DNA of 64,000 bases from Pseudomonas khorasanensis (GCF_014268505.2 NZ_JABWQP020000006.1:62001-126000); one strand, 5' to 3'; counted from the stretch's first letter, positions 1 to 9,204 are shown. Notes: generated from the letters alone by a model not told the origin. Numbers and translations are program-made.

Positions 1-98
1 GGTCTGGCCCTTGAAAGGTGACATATGGAGGAAACCAACCAAAAAGGAGTGAGGAAGCTAGATCAACAAAAGTCAAAAAAGCGTGAAACCGCCAGTCT

Positions 99-749
99 TT
101 ACTGGCTCGGAATTGACTCAAGTTGTTGCAGCAATAATGCCGCTTGCGTGCGAGTACGCACATTCAGCTTGCGAAAGATTGCCGTGACGTGAGCCTTGAT
201 GGTGGCTTCCGACACGCTCAATTCATACGCAATCTGCTTGTTCAGCAAGCCTTCGCAGACCATGGTCAACACGCGAAACTGCTGCGGCGTCAGACTGGCC
301 AGGCCATCGCTGGCGGCTTTGGCTTCGTCAGAGACGCTGACCGCCTCGAACGCCTGCGGCGGCCAGAACACATCGCCATCCAGCACTTGGCGCACTGCTT
401 GCTGAATCACGCTCAGATCGCTGGATTTGGGAATAAAGCCGCTGGCCCCGAATTCGCGGGACTTGACCATCACCGACGCTTCTTCCTGGGCCGAAACCAT
501 CACCACCGGAATCTGCGGATACTGACCGCGCAGCAACACCAGGCCGGAAAAGCCGTAAGCGCCGGGCATGTTCAAATCCAGCAGAACCAGATCCCAATCG
601 TCTTTTTCACTCAAACGGGTTTCCAGTTCGGCAATGCTCGCCACTTCCACCAGTCGTACATCCGGGCCCAGCCCCAGCGTCACCGCTTGATGCAGTGCGC
701 TGCGAAACAGGGGGTGATCATCGGCAATCAGGATGTCGTATGTGGCCAT
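99..749 (-). CDS. erdR: LuxR-type two-component response regulator (ErdR-like)
   Basis: A 216-residue NarL/FixJ-type response regulator. The N-terminal receiver domain shows the acidic pair near residues 10-11 (ADDHPL) and a likely phosphoacceptor Asp58 in LLDLNMPG. A LuxR helix-turn-helix occupies about residues 150-210 (SLTPQQFRVL, NKQIAYEL, ATIKAHV). It should bind DNA when phosphorylated. In P. aeruginosa the erdR gene, a regulator of ethanol/C2 metabolism, lies in the same general neighbourhood as recA; both that synteny and the sequence fit, but the exact name is an inference. No cognate kinase gene is next to it. A small GC hairpin (91-106) overlaps its 3' end. Confidence 0.8.
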   Translation of the reverse strand: MATYDILIADDHPLFRSALHQAVTLGLGPDVRLVEVASIAELETRLSEKDDWDLVLLDLNMPGAYGFSGLVLLRGQYPQIPVVMVSAQEEASVMVKSREFGASGFIPKSSDLSVIQQAVRQVLDGDVFWPPQAFEAVSVSDEAKAASDGLASLTPQQFRVLTMVCEGLLNKQIAYELSVSEATIKAHVTAIFRKLNVRTRTQAALLLQQLESIPSQ

Positions 750-973
750 TTTTCAAATGATCCTGTTTTTTGGGGCCAGACGCGGTGCGTTCCGGTCTGA
801 CCCAAGCAACTCAAGACGCCGCTTCAAAGCGAAATCCACAGGGGCACGTTCAACGCCAATAACCAACAAAAACGGCGTTTCAAACCTTGGCCGCACCCTG
901 AACGGCGCCAAGCATGCCCAGCGACGGCGGGGTGGTCAAGCAGCAAGGCCGACCCTGGGCACAGTATGGGCCA

Positions 974-1735
974 CTATTGCGCCAACACCGGCTGCGGCTT
1001 TCGTATATAGGGCAGCAACTCGGCATGGGCCGGCGTCGATTCATTCAGGTCCAGTTGCTGTTTGGCACCGAGGTAATGCTGGCTGAACACATCGAAATAG
1101 GCGTCCAGCGCAGAGGCGGCATCCGTGTCCCCGGCCAGCTCCAGGCACAGCGCGGCGACCTCTGCAGTGCACAGATGCTCGCTGCGGGTCGAACGGCGCA
1201 AGCGGTAGCGCGAAAGCTTATCAGGCAGCAGGCTCAGGATCGGCAAGCGGTCGAAGTATGGGCTTTTACGGAAAATCTTCCGTGCTTCCGTCCAGGTTGC
1301 ATCAAGCAAAATGAACAGCGGGCGCTTGCTGCTATCGATCGCAACGGTATTCGTCACCCGCGAGGGTTCGACGTATTCACCGGGGAATACCAGGTACGGC
1401 TGCCATTGCGGGTCGTTGAGCAGCGCCAGCATCTGCGGGTCCGGCTCGGTGCGAGACCAGATGAACGCATGGTTGTCGCGCACTACATCGGCGATCAGCC
1501 AGCCGGTGTTGCTCGGCTTGAACACTTCCTTGCCGGTCATGATCAGACAGACAGCGGAACGCGTTTTGACGGTTGGACGCCAGGCGCACAGGCAATGGCT
1601 GATGATCACGCGGCAGTCGCGACAGCGCTCGGAGCGAAAACCCCGGGCCTGAATCGGCTTGATACCCTCGTCCTCGCGCTGGTCGCGCAGGCGGGCTACA
1701 GCGTTGGGAGCGTGATTGATCACGTGCGGCGCCAC
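974..1735 (-). CDS. DTW-domain tRNA-uridine aminocarboxypropyltransferase
   Basis: This protein belongs to the DTW family (TapT/TuaA type), which transfers the 3-amino-3-carboxypropyl group of SAM to a uridine in tRNA. The family-defining motif is present as DATWTEARKI, preceded by an N-terminal cysteine cluster (CRDCRVIISHCLC) expected to bind metal. Length (253 residues) is normal. The first possible start at 1735 is GTG and another GTG lies at 1723, so the first few residues are uncertain. It is transcribed away from the small secreted-protein gene at 1910. The family assignment is firm; the exact tRNA position modified is not shown by sequence. Confidence 0.85.
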   Translation of the reverse strand: MAPHVINHAPNAVARLRDQREDEGIKPIQARGFRSERCRDCRVIISHCLCAWRPTVKTRSAVCLIMTGKEVFKPSNTGWLIADVVRDNHAFIWSRTEPDPQMLALLNDPQWQPYLVFPGEYVEPSRVTNTVAIDSSKRPLFILLDATWTEARKIFRKSPYFDRLPILSLLPDKLSRYRLRRSTRSEHLCTAEVAALCLELAGDTDAASALDAYFDVFSQHYLGAKQQLDLNESTPAHAELLPYIRKPQPVLAQ

Positions 1736-1909
1736 ACAGAAGGAAAACTCGACACGAACGACACTCGGCAGGGCAATAAAGGCGCGCAGTTTACCAGAGC
1801 GGCGAGCACAAGCCTGTACCGTCCAGACCCGCTCCCCTATAATTCGCCGCCACTGAACGCACAGTCACGTGGCTGGTCGAACCACCAGTCACTGAACCAG
1901 GAGAGTTTC

Positions 1910-2335
1910 ATGCTGCGCCTTATCGTTCCCACCGCTGCCATTCTGCTGGCGTCGTCCTTCACCGCTCAGGCCGCGTCCTTGAGTGAGCAGAATCTGAACA
2001 GAGAGCTGCGCAACGTCGCCGCCCAGAGCAGCGTCGGCACACCACGCGCAATCAATGAAGACATTCTCGATCAGGGCTACACCGTCGAAGGCACTCAGTT
2101 GATCAACCATCTGAGCGTGCAAAAGAGCCACGCCGACAAGATGCGCGCCGACCCTAAAGCCGTGTATTTCCAGCTGGGCGCTTCTGTCTGCAACAACCCG
2201 TCCTACCGCAAGCTGATGGCCAAGGGCGCGGTCATGCGTTATGACTTCACCGAAGTGAAAACCAACAAGGCGATCGGCTCGGCCAGCTACCAGGAATCGG
2301 ACTGCCCGAAAGCAGGACCCGCGAAGAAGAAATAA
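1910..2335 (+). CDS. Small secreted protein of the PA3611 (quorum-sensing-regulated virulence factor) type
   Basis: A 141-residue exported protein. The ATG at 1910 follows a good ribosome site (AGGAGAG) and opens a classic signal peptide (MLRLIVPTAAILLASS, cleavage after TAQA). The reading frame stays open for 1 kb upstream only because it is antisense to the DTW gene, so the downstream ATG is preferred. The mature part has a Cys near VCNNPSYRK and another in ESDCPK that could form a disulfide, and ends in a lysine-rich tail. It resembles the P. aeruginosa PA3611 family, described as a quorum-sensing-regulated virulence factor; the molecular role is unknown. Confidence 0.75.
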   Translation: MLRLIVPTAAILLASSFTAQAASLSEQNLNRELRNVAAQSSVGTPRAINEDILDQGYTVEGTQLINHLSVQKSHADKMRADPKAVYFQLGASVCNNPSYRKLMAKGAVMRYDFTEVKTNKAIGSASYQESDCPKAGPAKKK

Positions 2336-2530
2336 TCATCGTGAATTGGCGCGCCGCTGCTCATCCTCGGCGCGCAATTCGGCCAACAAGGCCTGTAAAT
2401 AGTGCGAACGGCGCTCGCCGCCTGCCAAACGTCGGCAACATTCCTCCTCGAGGCTCAGTTCATTGGCCTCGGCCGATGCTTTCAACATTCGATACAGCTG
2501 CGTATCGATTTCCAGAATCAATCTGGCCAT
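2336..2530 (-). CDS. Small ribbon-helix-helix-like (Arc/FitA type) protein
   Basis: A 64-residue protein that begins MARLILEIDTQLYRMLKASA, the beta-strand plus two-helix pattern of ribbon-helix-helix DNA-binding antitoxins (strand 2-8, helices about 10-23 and 27-37). The C-terminal half is acidic/basic and probably helical. No toxin gene (PIN or RelE) is adjacent on this strand, so it is either an orphan antitoxin-like regulator or a stand-alone transcription factor. Its stop codon immediately follows the stop of the convergent secreted-protein gene, with no terminator between. Confidence 0.6.
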   Translation of the reverse strand: MARLILEIDTQLYRMLKASAEANELSLEEECCRRLAGGERRSHYLQALLAELRAEDEQRRANSR

Positions 2531-2878
2531 CTGCCCCGCCTCCTTGCCACCCGCAAAATCCTTGAGCTGCCTGCGCCTCGCTACGGTCTTCGAAGCGATT
2601 TCGTATAGCGCTTGTAAATGAGTTAATCAGAGGGAAAGCCGTAGGGTGTATGTTCGGACGAGCGGTAGGCTTGCCTGTGAATATCCAACGAACGGTTGCC
2701 AGCCAGAATGTTGCGGCGTAATCATCAGGCAGCGCAAATGCCTGCGAAGGTCTAGATTCAGAGTATTCCCGAATCATTTGTCACCGGCAGAAAAGGAGCT
2801 GTCGACTGTGTGTTTTTTGCAGCGCGGCACTGACGCCGCTCGTCAGGGCCACCCGCTCTGTGCAGAAGGAGACATTGA
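2531..2878. other. Intergenic region upstream of the LOG-family gene
   Basis: About 350 bases with no convincing gene. It must hold divergent promoters for the ribbon-helix-helix gene and the LOG-family gene. The right edge has a strong ribosome site (AGAAGGAGA) placed 5 bases before the ATG at 2879. No repeat or RNA gene was recognised. Confidence 0.5.
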
Positions 2879-3997
2879 ATGCCTTACCAACCGAATGACC
2901 TGCTCAGTCGCCATTTTCAGGAAAGCGGCCCGGACCTCATCAGCAAGGTCGAAGAGCAACTCAACCGTGTTTCTCCCAACAGCCCGAACATTCCCATCTA
3001 TCGCGACATGATCCTGACCGTGCTGCGCATGGCCCAGGAAGACCACAACCGCTGGAATGCCAAAATCACCCTGCAGGCACTGCGTGAACTGGAGCAAGCG
3101 TTTCGCGTGCTGGAGCAATTCAAGGGCCGACGCAAAGTGACCGTGTTCGGTTCGGCGCGAACCCCGGTCGAACATCCGCTGTACGCTTTAGCCAGAGAGC
3201 TCGGCGCGGCACTGGCACGTTCGGACATGATGGTCATCACCGGGGCCGGTGGCGGCATTATGGCGGCCGCCCACGAAGGCGCGGGTCGAGACCACAGCCT
3301 CGGCTTCAACATCACCCTGCCCTTCGAACAGCATGCCAATCCCACCGTGGACGGCACGGGTAACCTTCTGCCGTTTCACTTCTTCTTCACCCGCAAACTG
3401 TTCTTCGTCAAGGAAGCCGATGCCCTGGTGCTGTGCCCCGGGGGCTTCGGTACGCTGGACGAAGCACTGGAGGTGCTGACGCTTATACAGACAGGTAAAA
3501 GTCCATTGGTGCCAGTGGTGTTACTGGACGCGCCGGGCGGCACATTCTGGCAGGGCGCAATGGATTTCATCCGCGAGCAGTTGGGCGAAAACCACTACAT
3601 TCTGCCGACCGATATGAAGTTGATGCGTCTGGTCTACACCGTAGAGGAAGCGGTGGACGAGATCACCCGGTTCTACAGCAACTTCCACTCCAGCCGCTGG
3701 CTCAAAGGCCAATTCGTGATCCGCATGAACCATAAGCTCAGCGAGCAAGCGCTGGCGCACATGCAGGACGCCTTTGCTGATTTGTGCCTGAGCGATCATT
3801 TCCATCAACACGCCTACAGCGGCGAAGAGCACGATGACGCGCAATTCAGCCACCTGGCGCGTTTGGCATTTGCTTTCAACGCACGTAATCATGGGCGACT
3901 GAGGGAACTGGTGGATTACATCAACCTGCCGGAAAACTGGTCGCATGCCACAGCGCAAGTCGCGAAACGCAGCCAGGAACCCTCTAAGGCAATTTAA
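2879..3997 (+). CDS. LOG-family (TIGR00730) nucleotide 5'-monophosphate nucleosidase-like protein
   Basis: A 372-residue Rossmann-fold protein of the lysine-decarboxylase-like/LOG family, which hydrolyses the N-glycosidic bond of nucleoside monophosphates (cytokinin activation in LOG, purine nucleotide breakdown in PpnN). The signature PGGFGTLDE lies near residue 187, and GGGIMAAAHEGA forms the nucleotide-binding loop near residue 120. It is longer than the minimal ~190-residue LOG enzymes, with extra N- and C-terminal helices, as in PpnN-like proteins, but it is shorter than E. coli PpnN. It ends at a strong bidirectional terminator shared with recX. Confidence 0.8.
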   Translation: MPYQPNDLLSRHFQESGPDLISKVEEQLNRVSPNSPNIPIYRDMILTVLRMAQEDHNRWNAKITLQALRELEQAFRVLEQFKGRRKVTVFGSARTPVEHPLYALARELGAALARSDMMVITGAGGGIMAAAHEGAGRDHSLGFNITLPFEQHANPTVDGTGNLLPFHFFFTRKLFFVKEADALVLCPGGFGTLDEALEVLTLIQTGKSPLVPVVLLDAPGGTFWQGAMDFIREQLGENHYILPTDMKLMRLVYTVEEAVDEITRFYSNFHSSRWLKGQFVIRMNHKLSEQALAHMQDAFADLCLSDHFHQHAYSGEEHDDAQFSHLARLAFAFNARNHGRLRELVDYINLPENWSHATAQVAKRSQEPSKAI

Positions 3998-4007
3998 AGG
4001 CAAAAAA

Positions 4008-4039
4008 AAACGGCCCGCTATTTTCATAGCGGGCCGTTT
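4008..4039. terminator. Bidirectional intrinsic terminator between LOG gene and recX
   Basis: A perfect 13-bp stem (4008-4020 with 4027-4039, core ACGGCCCGCT) closes a six-base loop. It is flanked by A-rich sequence on the left and T-rich on the right, so it can end transcription of the plus-strand LOG gene and of the minus-strand recA-recX transcript. Confidence 0.9.
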
Positions 4040-4051
4040 CGTTTTAACCAA

Positions 4052-4519
4052 TTAATCGTCCTGGCCTCTTCCGCTGAACAAGCGGTTGATCATCTCCATC
4101 GAGAAACCCCGGTACGCCAGGAATCGGCCTTGCTTGGCCCGTTCCCTGGCATCAATCGGTAAATGCCCGGAGAACTTCCGCTGCCAGGTTTCCTGAAGCT
4201 GCTCCTGCCAGCTGATACCGCTTTCGCGCAGGGCGAGTTCGATATCCGCACGTTGCAAACCACGTTGGCTTAGCTCTTCGCGGATTCGCAATGGGCCATA
4301 ACCGGAACGTGCCCGGTAGGAGACAAAGCTTTCAAGATAACGCGCCTCGCAAAGCAGCCCTTCTTCCGTCAACCGGTCGAGCGCCGTTTCGATCATCTCC
4401 GCAGGTGCGCCGCGCTGACGCAGTTTACGCGTCAGCTCGACTCGACCGTGCTCGCGACGTGCGAGCAGGTCCATTGCGGTTCGTCGCACCGCGACGAGGG
4501 TATCGAGTACAAGTGTCAT
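4052..4519 (-). CDS. recX: RecX, regulator of RecA
   Basis: RecX binds in the groove of RecA filaments and limits their growth. This 155-residue protein has the usual RecX helical repeats ([42 protein letters not shown]) and normal length. It follows recA with only eight bases between the recX ATG and the recA stop, so the two are co-transcribed from the LexA-controlled recA promoter, with expression of recX expected to be lower. Confidence 0.95.
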   Translation of the reverse strand: MTLVLDTLVAVRRTAMDLLARREHGRVELTRKLRQRGAPAEMIETALDRLTEEGLLCEARYLESFVSYRARSGYGPLRIREELSQRGLQRADIELALRESGISWQEQLQETWQRKFSGHLPIDARERAKQGRFLAYRGFSMEMINRLFSGRGQDD

Positions 4520-4527
4520 TCAGGACT

Positions 4528-5586
4528 TCAAACGTCGATGTCGGCCTCGGCCATGTCATCAACCTTGTCCCTGTTCAGCACAGCCTTGACGTCGGCTGCC
4601 GGTGCCAGCAGCTTGTCGCGCAGTTGCTTCTCGAGCTTGGCGGCGATTTCCGGATTGTCTGCCAGGTACTTGGCCGAGTTGGCCTTGCCCTGACCGATCT
4701 TGGTGCCTTCGTAGGCATACCAGGCGCCGGATTTTTCGACGAAACCGTGCAGCACACCCAAGTCGATCATCTCGCCATTGAGGTAGATGCCCTTGCCGTA
4801 AAGAATCTGAAACTCGGCCTGACGGAACGGCGAAGCCACCTTGTTCTTCACAACCTTGACGCGGGTTTCACTGCCGACCACTTCGTCGCCTTCCTTCACC
4901 GCGCCGGTACGGCGGATGTCGAGACGAACCGAGGCGTAGAACTTAAGCGCGTTACCACCGGTGGTGGTTTCCGGGCTACCGAACATCACGCCGATTTTCA
5001 TACGGATCTGGTTGATGAAAATCACCAGGCAGTTGGCGTTCTTGATGTTACCGGTGATTTTACGCAGCGCCTGGGACATCAGACGGGCTTGCAGGCCCAC
5101 GTGCATGTCGCCCATTTCGCCTTCGATTTCAGCCTTCGGCACCAGTGCAGCCACGGAGTCGACGATGATCACGTCAACGGCGTTGGAGCGCACCAGCATG
5201 TCGGTGATTTCCAGCGCCTGTTCGCCGGTGTCCGGCTGGGAAACCAGCAGGTCATCAACGTTGACGCCCAATTTACCGGCGTACTCGGGATCGAGTGCAT
5301 GTTCGGCGTCGACGAATGCGCAGGTCGCACCGGCTTTTTGAGCCTGGGCGATCACCGACAGCGTCAGCGTGGTTTTACCGGAAGATTCAGGACCGTAGAT
5401 TTCAACGATACGGCCTTTTGGCAGGCCGCCAATGCCGAGTGCGATGTCCAGACCCAGAGAGCCAGTAGAGATGGATGGGATCGCCTGACGGTCCTGATCG
5501 CCCATACGCATTACGGCACCCTTGCCGAATTGACGTTCGATCTGACCCAGGGCCGCAGCCAAGGCTTTCTTCTTGTTGTCGTCCAT
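4528..5586 (-). CDS. recA: RecA recombinase
   Basis: RecA forms filaments on single-stranded DNA, drives strand exchange, and acts as co-protease for self-cleavage of LexA, RulA/UmuD and phage repressors. The 352-residue product has Walker A GPESSGKT at residues 64-71, the loop-2 region with [12 protein letters not shown], and an acidic C-terminus ([10 protein letters not shown]). The start MDDNKKKAL at 5586 is preceded by GAGG; an in-frame start four codons upstream lacks support. Here it also has local relevance: the tailocin repressor at 36706-37440 and RulA at 57467-57892 carry the serine/lysine self-cleavage domain that RecA triggers. Confidence 0.99.
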   Translation of the reverse strand: MDDNKKKALAAALGQIERQFGKGAVMRMGDQDRQAIPSISTGSLGLDIALGIGGLPKGRIVEIYGPESSGKTTLTLSVIAQAQKAGATCAFVDAEHALDPEYAGKLGVNVDDLLVSQPDTGEQALEITDMLVRSNAVDVIIVDSVAALVPKAEIEGEMGDMHVGLQARLMSQALRKITGNIKNANCLVIFINQIRMKIGVMFGSPETTTGGNALKFYASVRLDIRRTGAVKEGDEVVGSETRVKVVKNKVASPFRQAEFQILYGKGIYLNGEMIDLGVLHGFVEKSGAWYAYEGTKIGQGKANSAKYLADNPEIAAKLEKQLRDKLLAPAADVKAVLNRDKVDDMAEADIDV

Positions 5587-5626
5587 TAAAGTCCTCACGT
5601 AATCAATAAGGCCTGACGGCCAACAC

Positions 5627-5642
5627 CTGTATAAGTAGACAG
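5627..5642 (-). promoter_or_regulatory. LexA (SOS) box of recA
   Basis: The 16-bp sequence CTGTATAAGTAGACAG matches the gammaproteobacterial SOS box CTGT-N8-ACAG with one central pairing imperfection (CTGT...ACAG intact on both strands). It lies about 40 bases upstream of the recA ATG, the usual place. Confidence 0.93.
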
Positions 5643-5669
5643 TATTATTCCACAGCGTTCGAAGATCGC

Positions 5670-6170
5670 CTACCCCTGATTTTCGATTTCTCGCTCCGCC
5701 AGTCGGAGCAGCCCCTCTAGCGCGGCCTTCACCGTTTGTCGGCGGACCTCATCGCGGTTACCGGCGAAGTGCTGAACCTCACTGGAAACCTCATCGCCCA
5801 CGCCCCAGGCCAGCCACACCGTGCCCACCGGTTTGTTCGGCGTTCCACCGTCGGGCCCGGCCACACCGCTGACCGCCACGGCAAATCGCGCCAGGCTCTG
5901 CTTCTGCGCACCCCGCACCATGGCCTCGACCACTTCGCGACTGACTGCACCCACCGTTTCGAACAACTCGCCCGGCACATTGAGCTGCCGGGTTTTCTGC
6001 CGGTTCGAGTAGGTGACATATCCCGCCTCGAACCATGCCGAACTGCCCGGGATCCGGGTGATCGCTTCAGCAATCCCGCCGCCGGTGCAAGACTCGGCAG
6101 TGGTGACATGGGCATTGAGCACTTGCAGACGTCGCCCAAGTTCAGCAGCCATTTGGGTAATCTCTTTCAC
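5670..6170 (-). CDS. pncC: CinA C-terminal domain protein (nicotinamide-nucleotide amidase, PncC)
   Basis: A stand-alone CinA C-terminal domain that deamidates nicotinamide mononucleotide in NAD recycling. Family signatures are [16 protein letters not shown] with the catalytic Ser/Cys region, [13 protein letters not shown], and [18 protein letters not shown]. The frame is open to 6209, but the GTG at 6170 ([12 protein letters not shown]) matches where Pseudomonas homologues begin and has CGGAG upstream, giving 166 residues. It is the fixed left-hand border gene of the tailocin locus in this genus. Confidence 0.92.
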   Translation of the reverse strand: MKEITQMAAELGRRLQVLNAHVTTAESCTGGGIAEAITRIPGSSAWFEAGYVTYSNRQKTRQLNVPGELFETVGAVSREVVEAMVRGAQKQSLARFAVAVSGVAGPDGGTPNKPVGTVWLAWGVGDEVSSEVQHFAGNRDEVRRQTVKAALEGLLRLAEREIENQG

Positions 6171-6237
6171 GGCGCGCTCCGGATCGTGTGGAATGCCTTC
6201 ACCGTACACGAGCCGACCGTGCTTTCAATACACAAGA

Positions 6238-6756
6238 TCATTCAAGATGTTCGGGCGCCAGCGCTCTGACATAGGCTTGACAGGCCTGCAACGCAATCAC
6301 TGCACGGTCACCGGTGTCGGTGATGGCGATAATTCGTTGAGCATGCGCCGGGTCAAGTCGGGCGCGTACGGCTGCATGATCCACGCCGCCGGTGATGGTG
6401 GAGGCTGGCACCGCACAGCCTGGGGCAGCGTCGCCGGCGTCGACAAGGACTGACAGGCGCAGATCAGCAGTGGCAAGACGATCGCGCAGGCGATCCTGAT
6501 CACGTTGGGCATCGTTTAATGCTCGATAGTGGGTTTGTTCGCTGACGGCGAGCCGCTGCTCCAGCGCCAGACGTTTATCCTGCTCGGCCTGTTGCAAAGC
6601 CGCGGCCGCCAACGACAGCTGGTTGAGCGTTTCGGCGTTTAATCGGGCTTGCTCGGCCAATTGCCGCCCGTAGCGCCAGTCCTGAAACTGCCAGGCCGTC
6701 GCAGACGCGCCAGCCAGCAGCAGCAACAGGCCAATCACCCGCCAGGAGATGGACAT
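6238..6756 (-). CDS. Rz-like inner-membrane spanin (i-spanin)
   Basis: A 172-residue type II membrane protein: one N-terminal membrane segment (VIGLLLLLAGASATAWQF, about residues 7-24) followed by a long periplasmic coiled coil rich in Ala, Gln, Glu and Arg. This is the architecture of lambda Rz, which joins an outer-membrane Rz1 lipoprotein to fuse the two membranes at lysis. Rz1 is encoded inside this gene in another frame. The gene overlaps the endolysin gene upstream. A close paralogue lies at 60357-60902. Confidence 0.85.
   Translation of the reverse strand: MSISWRVIGLLLLLAGASATAWQFQDWRYGRQLAEQARLNAETLNQLSLAAAALQQAEQDKRLALEQRLAVSEQTHYRALNDAQRDQDRLRDRLATADLRLSVLVDAGDAAPGCAVPASTITGGVDHAAVRARLDPAHAQRIIAITDTGDRAVIALQACQAYVRALAPEHLE
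6297..6512 (-). CDS. Rz1-like outer-membrane spanin lipoprotein
   Basis: A 71-residue reading frame wholly inside the Rz gene in a different frame, the hallmark of embedded Rz1. It has a lipoprotein signal (IVLPLLICAC, acylated Cys near residue 20) and a mature part with the Pro-rich stretch typical of Rz1 (QPPPSPAAW). It should complete the spanin complex. Confidence 0.8.
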   Translation of the reverse strand: MPNVIRIACAIVLPLLICACQSLSTPATLPQAVRCQPPPSPAAWIMQPYAPDLTRRMLNELSPSPTPVTVQ

Positions 6757-7301
6757 AGCACCGCCCTCGCCCGCGCCCAGATGTCGAGGCGATCCTGCAA
6801 ACCGTTCAACCCGCCGTTGATCCGACGGGTGATCGTGTTGAACTGATCAGCGTCGGCCAGTTCATTCAGGCCTTTCTGCGCCCAAAACCACGCTGCAGAT
6901 TCGGCGGCCCATTGCGGCTGCTCAAGCAACTCAGGCAGCGATAGCAGACGCTCGTCGCCAAACAGGCCGAGGCTGCACTGACGATAATTGGCGCGACCGG
7001 TGATTTGAATCAGCCCGCGCCCTCGATATTTTTGCCCGTCGCCGTCGGCTTCCGGGGTATTGCCCAAACGCAGCGCCAGGGTGCCGGTGTCGTACTTGCT
7101 GAGATACTGGTCGTTGCCCAGTTCGCGTACGTAACGCAGTTGGCCGGACTCGTGACCGACCTGCGCGAGAAACGCAGCGATGCGCTTTGGCGTATCGATT
7201 CGATGCCGGACCATGGCGCTGTTGAGTGCAGAAACAAAAACGCCCGCTTGGCTGCGGGCGTTGGGCATGATGTTGAAAAGGTCATTTTCAGTTATTTGCA
7301 T
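6735..7301 (-). CDS. Tailocin endolysin, GH19 chitinase-like
   Basis: A 188-residue glycoside hydrolase family 19 endolysin expected to cut peptidoglycan sugars. The catalytic Glu lies in VGHESGQL (about residue 50), and GRGLIQITGRANY and a second acidic region follow at about residues 94-106. There is no signal peptide, so export depends on the holin at 35836-36183. It lies at the promoter-distal end of the tail genes. Paralogue: 60884-61543. Confidence 0.9.
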   Translation of the reverse strand: MQITENDLFNIMPNARSQAGVFVSALNSAMVRHRIDTPKRIAAFLAQVGHESGQLRYVRELGNDQYLSKYDTGTLALRLGNTPEADGDGQKYRGRGLIQITGRANYRQCSLGLFGDERLLSLPELLEQPQWAAESAAWFWAQKGLNELADADQFNTITRRINGGLNGLQDRLDIWARARAVLCPSPGG

Positions 7302-7337
7302 GATGCGTAATCCTCCCTGGATGTTGCCCCGATTGAA

Positions 7338-7592
7338 TCACGCCTGGGCCCTGATGCCTGCGAGCCATTTATTTGCGAGAGTTTTCAGAGGGCTGACCGG
7401 TGCCGGCGCTTCGGGTGATGCAAACACCCAACCGAGGGTTCCGAAGTTGGCTGTCCAGTCGATCTGTGGCGCCGGCGCTATCTCGGTGATATCAACCCAG
7501 ACCAAATCCGGGTGAAACATCTCGGCCATATTACCCTCGGTGGAGAACAGCTCGACTACAACGTTATCGACGATGCGTGCGTAGGATTTCAT
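7338..7592 (-). CDS. Small fibre-associated protein, possibly a tail fibre chaperone
   Basis: An 84-residue protein beginning MKSYARIVDNVVVELF, a motif shared with the N-terminus of the chaperone-like gene at 10167-10634 (YARVENGVVVERI), and with WVDIT in the middle. Such short proteins follow phage fibre genes and often help fibre folding. Its ATG overlaps the stop of the upstream fibre gene as TGATG, so translation is coupled. It has no enzymatic motif. Confidence 0.6.
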   Translation of the reverse strand: MKSYARIVDNVVVELFSTEGNMAEMFHPDLVWVDITEIAPAPQIDWTANFGTLGWVFASPEAPAPVSPLKTLANKWLAGIRAQA

Positions 7593-8752
7593 CAACTGTA
7601 CTCGTAGATGATGACTGCACCTGGAGCACCTGCAGCGCCGGGTCTGCCAGGTTGACTGGGCGCGTTGGCGATGCCTCCCGCACCTGATCCGAATCCTGAA
7701 CCGGGTGCTGCGATTGCGCCCAGTGCGCTGCTGCCATTACCACCGCTACCCAATGGAGAATTGGCACCATGCCCGGCGAGCGTCGAGGCGTTGATGGAAA
7801 TGCCTGGTGATCCCGCCGCACCTGCCATGCTGACGATATTTCCGCCTTTCGCCGCCACGCCCGGATAACCCCCGGCATAAAGCCCTGTACCCGGGGCGCT
7901 AGTGAAACCAATCCATACCGAGCCACCACCGCCGGGCGCTGATACCAGCGATCCGAACGAACTGGTCCCACCTCCTCCAGCATCTGCGGCAATCTGTCCA
8001 CCAGCTCCGCCTGGGCCCACGGTCACGATCTGATTGCTCCCGATCGTCGCCGACGAAAGCCAGGCCTGCGCATAGCTACCGGAAGCCCCGCCGCCAACTA
8101 CCGAGTATTGCGAGGCGACAGTGGCGCCGATTCCGGCGCTCCCTCCGCCGCCGCCGACGACAGTGACCAGCACACCTTTCACACCTGCAGTCGGCACATA
8201 AGTGCCCGACGCAGTAAACGTCTTCACCGCCAGCAACCGGCCGCTTGCCGCATTACCGCCGCTCGCATACAACAGGACCCAACTGTCCAGCGGCGCGCTG
8301 AACACCACCGAACACAGGCTCCCGCCGACGACCTCGCCAGGCCGCAACGCACTGAGCCCCAGGCTCAACAGCGGCTTGGGCATCAAACCGTTCGGCGCAA
8401 ACGTACTCGCCCCGGTGTTGGCATTGCCAGCGGTGAATCGCAGCGCCGAACCATCTTTCAGCATCGTGATTGCTGGCGAATAGTTGGCCATGTAGAGATT
8501 GGCCGCCCCGATGTCACCAGCGTGTTTGTCGGCGCCGGTTTGACTGAGTTTGTTCACGGCCTGCAGCAGCTGTGTCACGTCGCTTTCGCTCGGTTCGATA
8601 CCGGCAGCCTTGACGACATTCAATAATTCATCGGTAACGGTGTTGCCCCAGGTTGCCGGTATCAGAGAACCGGGCAATCCTGCGACGACGTCTTCATTGA
8701 CGAATTTGCCATTCACCAGCCCTACGCTGGGAACGCTTTTTGGATAGTCCAT
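7592..8752 (-). CDS. R-type tail fibre protein, fourth of four (promoter-distal)
   Basis: A 386-residue fibre. Residues 1-65 are the shared anchor that starts MDYPKSVPSVGLVNGKF and includes GSLIPATWGN; this attaches to the baseplate. The distal part (from about residue 180) is extremely Gly-rich (VVGGGGGSAGIG and several GGGGs), as in adhesin-tipped fibres made of polyglycine helices. This distal part should bind the target-cell surface. It is followed immediately by the small associated gene at 7338. Confidence 0.85.
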   Translation of the reverse strand: MDYPKSVPSVGLVNGKFVNEDVVAGLPGSLIPATWGNTVTDELLNVVKAAGIEPSESDVTQLLQAVNKLSQTGADKHAGDIGAANLYMANYSPAITMLKDGSALRFTAGNANTGASTFAPNGLMPKPLLSLGLSALRPGEVVGGSLCSVVFSAPLDSWVLLYASGGNAASGRLLAVKTFTASGTYVPTAGVKGVLVTVVGGGGGSAGIGATVASQYSVVGGGASGSYAQAWLSSATIGSNQIVTVGPGGAGGQIAADAGGGGTSSFGSLVSAPGGGGSVWIGFTSAPGTGLYAGGYPGVAAKGGNIVSMAGAAGSPGISINASTLAGHGANSPLGSGGNGSSALGAIAAPGSGFGSGAGGIANAPSQPGRPGAAGAPGAVIIYEYS

Positions 8753-8761
8753 ACGGGTTCC

Positions 8762-9202
8762 TCAGCTGTGGGCCTGCAGTAAGTCTTCGAGCCAGTCCGG
8801 TTCGATTGGACGAGCGTGCACATCGGGGAAATCAGGATCATCAGGCCAATCACGCAGCGCCTGTCGATACGTCAGCAGTTGTTTAAATTCTTCTGCGCGC
8901 AGGGTCGTACCTACGCCTGCTTCCAGCTCTTCGGCGTCCCGAAATACCAGCCACTGGGTGTTCTGCAACACTTGGTTGCGCCATGCGCGCTCATAGCTGG
9001 CCCGCGTAACCGGGGAAATGAGCGGGCCGTTAAGTACAGGCTGGCCAGAGGGACTGGCGCCGATGACTTGGCCGGCAGCCTGTCCGCAAAACAGTTCTTC
9101 GTACTGCGCGCGGGTGATTTCCACGGCACCTTCTGGCCGTTCGGAAAGCGGGCTGTCGACGTGATCGAAGCCCAGGCTCTGTGCATAAAAGTAAATCGTC
9201 AT
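8762..9202 (-). CDS. Tail fibre assembly chaperone
   Basis: A 146-residue protein with a variable N-terminal half and a conserved C-terminal half, RQALRDWPDDPDFPDVHARP, the signature of phage tail fibre assembly chaperones (Tfa / gp38-like). The ATG at 9202 (MTIYFYAQSLGF) lies two bases after the stop of the fibre gene at 9205. It is probably matched to that third fibre. A paralogue with the same ending lies at 10167. Confidence 0.8.
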   Translation of the reverse strand: MTIYFYAQSLGFDHVDSPLSERPEGAVEITRAQYEELFCGQAAGQVIGASPSGQPVLNGPLISPVTRASYERAWRNQVLQNTQWLVFRDAEELEAGVGTTLRAEEFKQLLTYRQALRDWPDDPDFPDVHARPIEPDWLEDLLQAHS

Positions 9203-9204
9203 GG

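Noticed and set aside
914..1909. Long open frame upstream of the PA3611-like gene
   Set aside because: It is antisense to the DTW gene; the real protein starts at 1910 with a ribosome site and signal peptide.
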